From positions 1-46,431 of the forward strand of contig JAJRWS010000042.1 in NCBI GenBank assembly GCA_024276705.1: a stretch of 46,431 nucleotides of DNA. Reading direction: 5' to 3'. The notes below the pieces were generated by a model, which was not told the origin of the DNA, did no database searches, and saw nothing but the letters and a program-made list of their open reading frames with translations. Source of the DNA: Planctomycetota bacterium (GTDB taxonomy: Bacteria; Planctomycetota; Planctomycetia; Pirellulales; Lacipirellulaceae). A program made the position numbers and the translations under genes. Below, one piece after another: positions 25,001 to 31,231 of this stretch; positions within the stretch are counted from its first letter, which is position 1, and each line of letters opens with the position of its first letter.

Positions 25001-26231
25001 TGTAGTCCAAGTAGTTGACCAGCAAATCGCCGTCCAGGTCACCTGACAGGTAAGCCTCAACGGAAGTCGAGGTAGAAACGTCCGTGTTGACACCCGCTTT
25101 GAACTTCGCCCAGTCGACCAGGTCGATGTCGCCGTCAGGACCGTCGTTCACCGTCGCCCCGGCCAGGTCGCCCAACAGGGCGGCCGAACCGGTATACTCA
25201 AGACGAATGTCCGAGGCCGCGGTGGTCAGCGTCGTCCCGCTGCTCAACAAGAGTTCCATTGCAACATCCTCGTACGGAGTTTTCGTCCATACATTGCCAA
25301 AGGTCCATGCTCCGGTGAAGGCGACCAGATTACCGCCATCGCCCGCCCCGTTGGTACTTAACACAGCTTCGGACAGGTCGGTCGTGACGCTGGCGCCGGT
25401 CAGCACGGACCAGTCGTCATCGTCACTCTCCAATTGGCTGCCGCCGTTCTGCTGGTCCCAGTTGGTTTGAGCCAAGGAACCGGCGTCGCTGAGGATCGAG
25501 TAACCAATGATGTTGGTAACGCTATCGGCCGAAGTGTTGTCAAGCGAAATCTCGCCCGTATCCCGGTCAATCGTGAAAATGACCGCTCCCGGATCGTCCT
25601 CAATGGTAAGCGTCGCGCTAACAAGCTTAAAGCTCATGAGATCGCTACCTGCCGTATTGTCGGCCAAATGCAGACGTGCATTGTCACCGCTCCAGTAGGT
25701 AGATGTGTTCCCAATGCCACTACCATTGCTGTTCGTAACGCTGTCGTCGCCGGGGGCGTATGCCCACGAAATTGTCTCGGTTACGCCACCCGAGTCGCCA
25801 GGCGTAAATCCAGACCGATCGGGTCCCGTTTGGTTGAATACTGAGCCATTGTATCCGAACGATAGAAAGCCTCCCGTACTTAAGCTTTCGATCTCTACTT
25901 CGAGAGTAAATCCGAAGTTGCTCATATCCTTGACCTGGTCCGCACTGAAATCGTAGGCCAGCGAATCCGCTTGCCCCCCGCCCACCAAGGCATCGCCAAA
26001 CATCCAAGCGGCATTGCCATCGGTAGTCGTACTTGCCATACCATTTAGATCTGGCCCATCGCTGTTCGCGGTCAGCGCAGACCATTGTGGCAACAACTCC
26101 GGGTCCGTCGCCGGGCCGGCACCAGCGTCATACAACACGGTGATCTCAACCGCGTGGCTTGTTAACACGGTTAGACATACCGCCAGGGTGGCCACGATCG
26201 TCGCTGCCATGAAAGTTTTTTTTCTTAACAT
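22092..26231 (-). CDS. Three PEP-CTERM proteins in one continuous reading frame
   Basis: 1,379 residues from ATG 26229-26231 (GGGAG 9 bp upstream; M1 LRKKTF). There are three full modules. Module 1 (about 1-470): signal peptide, a body like the 17462-18196 protein, dockerin-like repeats (GDLDGDLLVNYLDYN) and VPEPSS with helix (about 24924). Module 2 (about 472-945): ATG 24816-24818 with AGAGGA upstream, a signal-like start MKIGLMRMAILAA, dockerin-like GDFDFDGDVDGNDFLAWQRG, and VPEPST (about 23490). Module 3 (about 950-1379): a hydrophobic signal VLLAPLAAALLLAG without its own ATG, a LamG-like domain, dockerin-like repeats and VPEPSS (about 22165). No stop lies between modules. Either a polyprotein for exosortase, or gene fusion by stop loss. 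No enzyme motif is seen. Confidence 0.75.
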   Translation of the reverse strand: MLRKKTFMAATIVATLAVCLTVLTSHAVEITVLYDAGAGPATDPELLPQWSALTANSDGPDLNGMASTTTDGNAAWMFGDALVGGGQADSLAYDFSADQVKDMSNFGFTLEVEIESLSTGGFLSFGYNGSVFNQTGPDRSGFTPGDSGGVTETISWAYAPGDDSVTNSNGSGIGNTSTYWSGDNARLHLADNTAGSDLMSFKLVSATLTIEDDPGAVIFTIDRDTGEISLDNTSADSVTNIIGYSILSDAGSLAQTNWDQQNGGSQLESDDDDWSVLTGASVTTDLSEAVLSTNGAGDGGNLVAFTGAWTFGNVWTKTPYEDVAMELLLSSGTTLTTAASDIRLEYTGSAALLGDLAGATVNDGPDGDIDLVDWAKFKAGVNTDVSTSTSVEAYLSGDLDGDLLVNYLDYNIFVVAFDAANGAGAFAAAIASVPEPSSVLLLVLGACMVVGVGKQKRHVRKLAFRENARGTMKIGLMRMAILAATCWICSNTALAVSDFVLGSYDADAGNPANAGAIQSPEEQGWTEWASGAQGQDPTVATQEGIIGNDNTNAWLNDDQGGTNPGYFVDVSPAVQQAMFDFGWVYESVITMTAGGHFTALGVDGNNPWGLPANARVGYAPSTDGSTITINPVDGGGAATIVTPAGTVGDFYRVVVTGNAESTGGTVEVFDFSDGTQVGGTETFATWGGGNTLNANRLGYQSGSSGGTGRTAQFHSLDLVVPAPDTLTLEVNTTSGNVRLVNNSSSPVSFNGYFIDSAGGALDSGGWASLESIDYDGNAIPDDGVGWETFDAVDEGFLGEGFLTSGSTLAPGGSLSLGRAFDETVFGSGNEGDLTFTLTDMAGRSILSELFSTVEYVTSSGLVGDFDFDGDVDGNDFLAWQRGESPDPLSSSDLADWKSKFGATGAVANTSAVPEPSTGLLLLVGGMLAGTFVLSRRGRRELALDHSVGRCTSVLLAPLAAALLLAGPATAAQNDRDYTLGDDPGESSSADATVGTQTFDSAGTLGAGDLQDLNASGGPVYRAVDGAGGRPGAASGDLGIEFDGTNDVIYTPISMNAPTQMWDNSTFFPGPPSLIFPHNYESLFSHGIQLWAKPTVTGTQQDLIFDSLENGIGITANDTWGLGFDNPAVGLLDSEVTVASTLDANGWVHVMQLAGFDDPADGGSAQFGALLVNGVAVRAAGGFYDPSATALSIGASVTLDAGGLLETTLNHYTGQLDDVRVFFWGDNSDELGDDGLPGGSNDGVGDLNADGQDWGPLNLAVDNDWIAQELASLGVTDPADVNLSGGPADAADETAFISHWRKQQLINNVQIGDWNSRQEGDLNYDGIVNLTDAFILHEGLQAAGLDGLNFALLGVPEPSSVALVLVGWMILGAAGRRQGI

Positions 26232-26585
26232 ACCGGTCATCTCCCAAGTGTTAGATTTCCAATTCACATCAATTGCAAACTGCCGTGCACTAATCGCCAC
26301 CGCGGAATCCACCATGTTTGCAGCTGCCAGACGTACAGCCTGCACTTTGTATCAAATCGAGATACGAGCGAATCCTGCTGCCCCACAAAGTATCCAGACT
26401 AAATTGAAAAGTTGAAAGTAGAGTATAGCAGTTGTAAGGGTTGGGGCTTTCGTCTGTGCGAAAAAAATGTAATGATTTGCGAAAACCCATCGCAACAAGT
26501 GTAAAACCACGCACGTACCGCCGGCTTCGAAGAGAACGTACCATCTTATCCCTTTCCGACTGATTTTTTGCAGAGACCGGAAACG
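26232..26585. other. Gene-free stretch upstream of the triple PEP-CTERM frame
   Basis: About 350 bp. The first 14 bp hold the ribosome binding site ctccc (26241-26245 on the plus strand, GGGAG on the minus). The frame stays open up to 26345, but that part has no signal or family features. Nothing else is recognisable, although this interval should contain the promoter. Confidence 0.4.
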
Positions 26586-27143
26586 CTATTTCTCGCTACG
26601 CATATTGAAATTTTCGATTTGCGGATTGTCCTTGCCAGTGATTTCGACTGTCAAAGGCGACTTTTTGTTGTATATCGGCGGCAAGAACTGAGGTCGTCCT
26701 TCGACCATATAAATCGGAATCGAGGGTTTCTCTCTTTTTTTCTTTTTTACCCTGGGCCCAGCCAATAAATCGCCACTCTCCCCTTCCCCCGATGCGGAGC
26801 CGATCCCATCAATGATGAACGCGCGAAGCGCAACGCGGTGTGTCCCTACAGGAACTCCCCCTTTGTTCGTCAGTCGAAAGTGGCCGTCGATGATTTCGGC
26901 GCCTGCCGTCGGTCCCATGGATGCCGATGTTGGGATAAAACGTATGTCACCGTTGAGCACCTTATTGCCATCGTAGGTAACATCGCCCTCGACGATTACT
27001 TTCTCCCACCTTCCGTTACGGTCACACCCCGTCAAGGCAATCACGGCAACGAGTGCAACCGGTATCACCAAAGAAAAAAACATGCACCGATAACAGTCCG
27101 GCGACGAATACCGCCACGAACGAGCAAGCCATGGATGAGTCAT
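26586..27143 (-). CDS. Lipoprotein with carboxypeptidase-regulatory-like domain
   Basis: 185 residues if started at ATG 27141-27143; ATG 27081-27083 (MFFSLVIPV) is a shorter alternative. A signal with lipobox ALTGC is followed by a beta-sandwich resembling the small transthyretin-like lipoproteins frequent in planctomycetes: KVIVEGDVTYDGNKVLNGDI, IRFIPTS, DGHFRL and PVGTHRVAL. A lysine-rich stretch (VKKKKREKP) is followed by FLPPIYNKKSPLTVEITGKD. In planctomycetes such genes typically sit next to DUF1559 genes, as here (141 bp from the next gene). It should be anchored in a membrane facing the periplasm-like space. The biochemical role is unknown. Confidence 0.75.
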   Translation of the reverse strand: MTHPWLARSWRYSSPDCYRCMFFSLVIPVALVAVIALTGCDRNGRWEKVIVEGDVTYDGNKVLNGDIRFIPTSASMGPTAGAEIIDGHFRLTNKGGVPVGTHRVALRAFIIDGIGSASGEGESGDLLAGPRVKKKKREKPSIPIYMVEGRPQFLPPIYNKKSPLTVEITGKDNPQIENFNMRSEK

Positions 27144-27284
27144 AAAATATTCCAAAATTTGCAGCGGTGATTGTAGCAATGATTGTTTTGACCACAGTCA
27201 GTCAACCGATGCCATTCCTGAGAATGGACTTTTCGACTCACTCATTCATCGGCTTGGCTGGGAACGTTTGTTTTTTAAAATTTG

Positions 27285-28295
27285 CTATCGAGGAGGAGGC
27301 GATCCCGTAGGAGGAACATAGGGGCTATCGCCTTCATTTTCACCGCCCTCGCGCGTGGTAATCACACCGAGCAGTGCCTGGTCGATATTCTCCTCCAGAT
27401 AGGTCACACTACCGTCAACGCGACAAAAATGTGCCCCTCCCGGGTGATAACTCGAAAACCCCGACACATCGTAGTACTCCAGGTGCCGATTACCGCCAGC
27501 ACTCTGGCCGTCATAGAGTTTTGTTCTACCACCGGGCAGGCTGCCAAAACCGTTGATGCCACCGAAAGTATCTTGACAATTCCATCCCGCCCATACGTGC
27601 GAAATCCAGGCCCAGCCTTGACTCGGATGGGCACCCGGTCCGCCGGTGACTTCACCGACCATCAAGGTACGACTCGTCCCGTCCGTGACGCTTTTCAGGG
27701 AAACGGGGAACCAGTTGAACAACACCCCATCACCATTCGACACCGGCTGTGAACTGCTGAAGAACCCATCGCGATGGTCCGATACACCGGCGTAGTTGGT
27801 TTCACGCATATCGTCATTCAGTCCAGGGCCCAAGTTGAATCCGCTACAACACTCGACCCAATGATCATTTTCTGACATTGCGGATGGACAGATGAATGAG
27901 GGTATCAAAGTGCCAAGCCCCTCATGGACCTGGAGGCCCTTGTCGAAATCCAACTGCGCCGTGGCATTACCTCCCTCCAGATACGCCAGCACGTAAGCAC
28001 CCCATGCATATCCCGTCCCGGCCGACACGCCGACATTTGGATCCCCCGCGCTATTGCTATGGGTACCCGGCGGCAATGTGCCATGGGCGCTTTCATAGTT
28101 TAGTAGTGCAAGCCCGGCTTGCTTCATATTGTTCATGCACTGGGACCGCCGAGCCGCTTCGCGTGCCGCCTGAATGGCGGGCAGCAGCAGTGCGACCAGG
28201 ATGCCTATGATGGCAATCACAACCAGTAGCTCGACTAACGTAAAGCCCGCCATGGACAAGGGGTAACTGCGTTGGCGTCTATCCGGGAAAAGCAT
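27285..28295 (-). CDS. DUF1559 protein with prepilin-type N-terminus
   Basis: 336 residues. The start MLFPDRRQRSYPLSMAGFTL leads into a type IV prepilin signal (AGFTLVELLVVIAIIGILVA, with the peptidase processing site ahead of F), then the DUF1559 head AARRSQCMNNMKQAGLALLN and the C-terminal H-X-G block FSSYHPGGAHFCRVDGSV. These proteins are strongly expanded in planctomycetes; they are taken to be pseudopilin-like surface proteins, but the function is not established. AAGGAG lies 8 bp before the ATG. The lipoprotein is the next gene on the same strand. Confidence 0.92.
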   Translation of the reverse strand: MLFPDRRQRSYPLSMAGFTLVELLVVIAIIGILVALLLPAIQAAREAARRSQCMNNMKQAGLALLNYESAHGTLPPGTHSNSAGDPNVGVSAGTGYAWGAYVLAYLEGGNATAQLDFDKGLQVHEGLGTLIPSFICPSAMSENDHWVECCSGFNLGPGLNDDMRETNYAGVSDHRDGFFSSSQPVSNGDGVLFNWFPVSLKSVTDGTSRTLMVGEVTGGPGAHPSQGWAWISHVWAGWNCQDTFGGINGFGSLPGGRTKLYDGQSAGGNRHLEYYDVSGFSSYHPGGAHFCRVDGSVTYLEENIDQALLGVITTREGGENEGDSPYVPPTGSPPPR

Positions 28296-28389
28296 GGTAA
28301 CCGCTCCTTGCTAAGCGACAGAAAGAAATGCTTGTCTGTCAAACAGGTAAAATGTACAGAAATTGTCACGCTCGTGTTGCCACGTTCAT

Positions 28390-29514
28390 TTAGGGAGCCT
28401 CATCTTGCAGCATGCATGGGGAAGTAAGGGCTGGAGACTGAAACTCCACCGGAATGACAACAATCTGATCTGCGTCGACGCGACGCGACGTCGATCCGGC
28501 ACTCGTCAATTGGTTTAGCAGCTTCGTGATGTGGTCCACCTGTTCTGTGAGCGAAAGGCTGGAAACGACACGGGCAAACGGAGCAGCACCATCGGGCGGC
28601 GAATGGCTGCCGCTGACAACACAGATCTTTGCCTGTGAACCTGTTTCGCCCTTACGAATCAATTCACTGACGACGTGAGCATAAAAGTCGCTACGGCAGA
28701 GAAATGCGTCCGGTGGCTCGTTGCACACCAGCGTCTCGCGCACGACTTCGCGTACCACCTCCCGCTCGGGCGCCACACTGCGAATCTTTACCGCGTCGAG
28801 TTGCACACCAGCGGCGCCGAGTGTTGCCGTTGCTGCGTCGATCATCTTGTGATCTCCGTATCGCCAGCGTGCATGCGTGAACAAGGCGAAACGCCGAGCC
28901 CCTTGTTTGAGGGCATATTCGGCCATGGTTCGGCCTACACTTTCCTGGTCGTGGCTGATGCATGGCAAGCAAATGTCTGGATAGACGTGACCAAAAACGA
29001 CCGCTGGAAGGGACGATTCATGGACACGATGCTGCACTTCACGAGTGCAGCGAATCAGCACAAAGCCTTCGCGTTTCGATGTACCAAGCCGTTCGATGAG
29101 GCGGTCGATGTATCGCAGCGCACCATTCTCAATGAGGTGATGCACCTGAATCGCCGCGCCGGGAATCGCTTTGGAAAACTCATCCACCAGCATATCACTC
29201 GAAAAGTTCTGGGTACGGTGGTAGTCGATGGCCATGACCACATGCAATACATCGAATGCCTGATGACTGTGGTTGAAGTTATTGAATTTAGGACCGACAA
29301 ATGTCCCCCGGTTCCGCTTCCGGACAAGCATGTCACGCCCTGCCAACGCACTCATCGCCCTGTGCATCGTCATGGACTTCACTTCAAACAGCTCGCTAGC
29401 TTCTGCGGCCGTTAGATAGCGGTCACCCGGGCGCAAACCCCGTTGGTGTATATCGCACTCCAGTCTGGCAGCGACCGTCTCAATGGTCGTCAGTGGCAGG
29501 TTGCCGTTACTCAT
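28390..29514 (-). CDS. GntR-HTH / LacI-type ligand-binding transcriptional regulator
   Basis: 374 residues. The N-terminal 75 form a GntR winged helix (LECDIHQRGLRPGDRYLTAA, FEVKSMTMHRAMSALAGRD, RGTFVG), and about 90-350 a LacI-type periplasmic-binding-like sensor (LHVVMAIDYHR, PAVVFGHVYPDICLP, PDAFLCRSDFYAHVVSEL). This is the AraR-like arrangement usual for sugar regulators. The ATG is at 29512-29514. An AT-rich stretch with a 27-bp palindrome lies 226-252 bp upstream. It could control the sialic acid operon or the surface genes on either side; sequence does not decide. Confidence 0.85.
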   Translation of the reverse strand: MSNGNLPLTTIETVAARLECDIHQRGLRPGDRYLTAAEASELFEVKSMTMHRAMSALAGRDMLVRKRNRGTFVGPKFNNFNHSHQAFDVLHVVMAIDYHRTQNFSSDMLVDEFSKAIPGAAIQVHHLIENGALRYIDRLIERLGTSKREGFVLIRCTREVQHRVHESSLPAVVFGHVYPDICLPCISHDQESVGRTMAEYALKQGARRFALFTHARWRYGDHKMIDAATATLGAAGVQLDAVKIRSVAPEREVVREVVRETLVCNEPPDAFLCRSDFYAHVVSELIRKGETGSQAKICVVSGSHSPPDGAAPFARVVSSLSLTEQVDHITKLLNQLTSAGSTSRRVDADQIVVIPVEFQSPALTSPCMLQDEAP

Positions 29515-29955
29515 GACTCATTCTGGCCTCAGATTCTTGCCTCAGAGAGAGTAGACTTCGAATCAGCCATCATCCGCCTAAGATAAGTGGTCCTGCCGAG
29601 TCGCCTCGACAGCAGACAACAAACGGCTCCGTCACCCGGATGCCAGTTTCCGGCCAGCCATTCCCTACGCTAGCCATCCATCACAATGTAAAGGCTTTCA
29701 GAATATTTAGCAAGCAATATTTTCTTTTATTTTCACCTTTATCAAATAGCCGTAACCTATTTGATATAAATATATTACGAATATTTACGTATAAATCTAT
29801 TGATAATCTTGTAACTTAATAATAGATAATATCACCTAATATCAAACCCTACCGCCCAGATGCATACGCTGTAGCGAACTTTGTTCATTCGCTTCAAACC
29901 TGGTTCCAACCCTCTGCTCATAAAGTTGGCGACTTTCCTACTGATGCTGCCTGGT
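29515..29955. other. Gene-free region with AT-rich block
   Basis: Positions about 29690-29850 are roughly four-fifths A/T by eye, unlike anything around. The rest (29515-29690 and 29870-29955) is ordinary composition with no gene seen. This may be the promoter region of the GntR/LacI regulator, and it lies 3' of the epimerase gene. No DnaA box, insertion-sequence end or tRNA was found. Confidence 0.5.
29740..29766. promoter_or_regulatory. 27-bp palindrome, operator candidate
   Basis: tatcaaatag and ctatttgata are perfect 10-bp inverted repeats around ccgtaac. The size and spacing fit a dimeric regulator site. It lies in the AT-rich block upstream of the GntR/LacI-type gene, so autoregulation is the simplest guess; this is not established. 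Confidence 0.45.
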
Positions 29956-31149
29956 TCACTCGTGAGACGAAACCGTCGATTTCATTTCTTCAAGTATTTT
30001 CCAGCAAACCAATTGCATTCGCGGCATATGAAATGGCCCCTTCCAGAGATTACCCTTGAGTGGAACACTGACCCGGCCATCGCGGTGCAAATAACCATAC
30101 CACTCGCTTTGCTCACGATCGACAAAATGCGCATGCGACCAGTCGTGGACCTGCGCATGCCAGTCCGCGTATTTCGGGTCACCTGTCAACTGATAGGCCA
30201 ACAGGGTCGCGATGATCGCTTCATTGTGCGGCCACCAGAATTTCATGTCATGCCAATATTCTTGAACCGGCAGTCCGCGCACGTCGACAAAATACAGCAG
30301 GCCGCCATGCTCCTGGTCCCAGCCGCGCTGCCACATCCAGTCGAGCATGGTGCGTCCGGTTTCGATCATTGCTGAATCTTCGCGGAGTTTGCCTTCTTGC
30401 ATGATGAACCAGGCGCCCTCTATGGCATGGCCCGGATTGAGCAGGCGGCCGTCGAAGTGGTCGATCATCTCGCCATGGGGGCCAACCGTTTCCATCACGC
30501 ATTGAATGTCTGGCTTCATATGATCTCGGCGAATCACGTCAATGCTACGGTCGATCCACTGGTTGGCATCCGGGAGGCCGATCGATTGCCGGAGCTCCTG
30601 GGCAGTCACGATCGTGATCATGGGAAAGCCAATTCCCTTCATCGGCCGCACGTCGGTGTACTTCGGCTCGACCCCTTGCGGGTTCAGATTGTGGTCAATG
30701 AATCGCTGAAAGCTGCGACGGGCCTTCTCGGCATACCTATCTTCGCCGGTTGCTTGGGCCAATTCGCCGTAAGCGATCGCGGCAAAGCTCTCGCTGAACG
30801 CGTACCGCCGCTTGCGAATCGGCTTTCCTTCCCGCGTGACCTGAAACCACATCCGACCGTCGGTCGGATCGTAGCAATACTCTTCCATGAAGCGGGCTGC
30901 CTGCCGCGCCGGCTCCAGCCACTCCTCCCGCGGTTCCACGTTGTTGTAAAGCTCGCCCAGCAACCAGGTGAATCGGCCTTGCTGCCAGACGCCTTTGTCG
31001 GTGTCGAGCAGGGTGCCGTCACGATCGCGCGCGATCATAAAACCGCCCCATTCGCGATCCACGCAGCGGGGCAACCAAAAGGGGAGCGTGTCGTGGAGCA
31101 GACCATCCCGATAGATGGCGATGAGTTGGTCGATACGTATTGGGTCCAT
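29956..31149 (-). CDS. N-acylglucosamine 2-epimerase (AGE/RnBP family)
   Basis: Interconverts ManNAc and GlcNAc, the step after sialic acid lyase in the Bacteroides-type nan pathway (NanE there). 397 residues from ATG 31147-31149; an in-frame TTG at 31161 would add four. The AGE (alpha/alpha)6-barrel family shows GVWQQGRFTWLLGELYNN, SESFAAIAYGEL, LLNPGHAIEGAWFIMQ, FWWPHNEAIIATLLAYQL and KGPFHMPRMQLVCWKILE, with the histidines expected for catalysis. It is the last gene of the operon, 82 bp after the transporter stop. A cellobiose 2-epimerase-like role is possible by family, but the neighbours favour N-acylated substrates. Confidence 0.87.
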   Translation of the reverse strand: MDPIRIDQLIAIYRDGLLHDTLPFWLPRCVDREWGGFMIARDRDGTLLDTDKGVWQQGRFTWLLGELYNNVEPREEWLEPARQAARFMEEYCYDPTDGRMWFQVTREGKPIRKRRYAFSESFAAIAYGELAQATGEDRYAEKARRSFQRFIDHNLNPQGVEPKYTDVRPMKGIGFPMITIVTAQELRQSIGLPDANQWIDRSIDVIRRDHMKPDIQCVMETVGPHGEMIDHFDGRLLNPGHAIEGAWFIMQEGKLREDSAMIETGRTMLDWMWQRGWDQEHGGLLYFVDVRGLPVQEYWHDMKFWWPHNEAIIATLLAYQLTGDPKYADWHAQVHDWSHAHFVDREQSEWYGYLHRDGRVSVPLKGNLWKGPFHMPRMQLVCWKILEEMKSTVSSHE

Positions 31150-31231
31150 GGCTGAGTTCAAATTCGCTGAGGCTGGAGGCTTTTTGGAGACGGGGAGTTG
31201 CCTGGAAATGAGGGTGGGTGCGGATGGTGAC

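Noticed and set aside
29690-29870. Replication origin in the AT-rich block
   Set aside because: No DnaA-box cluster and no origin-linked genes (dnaA, dnaN, gyrB) nearby.
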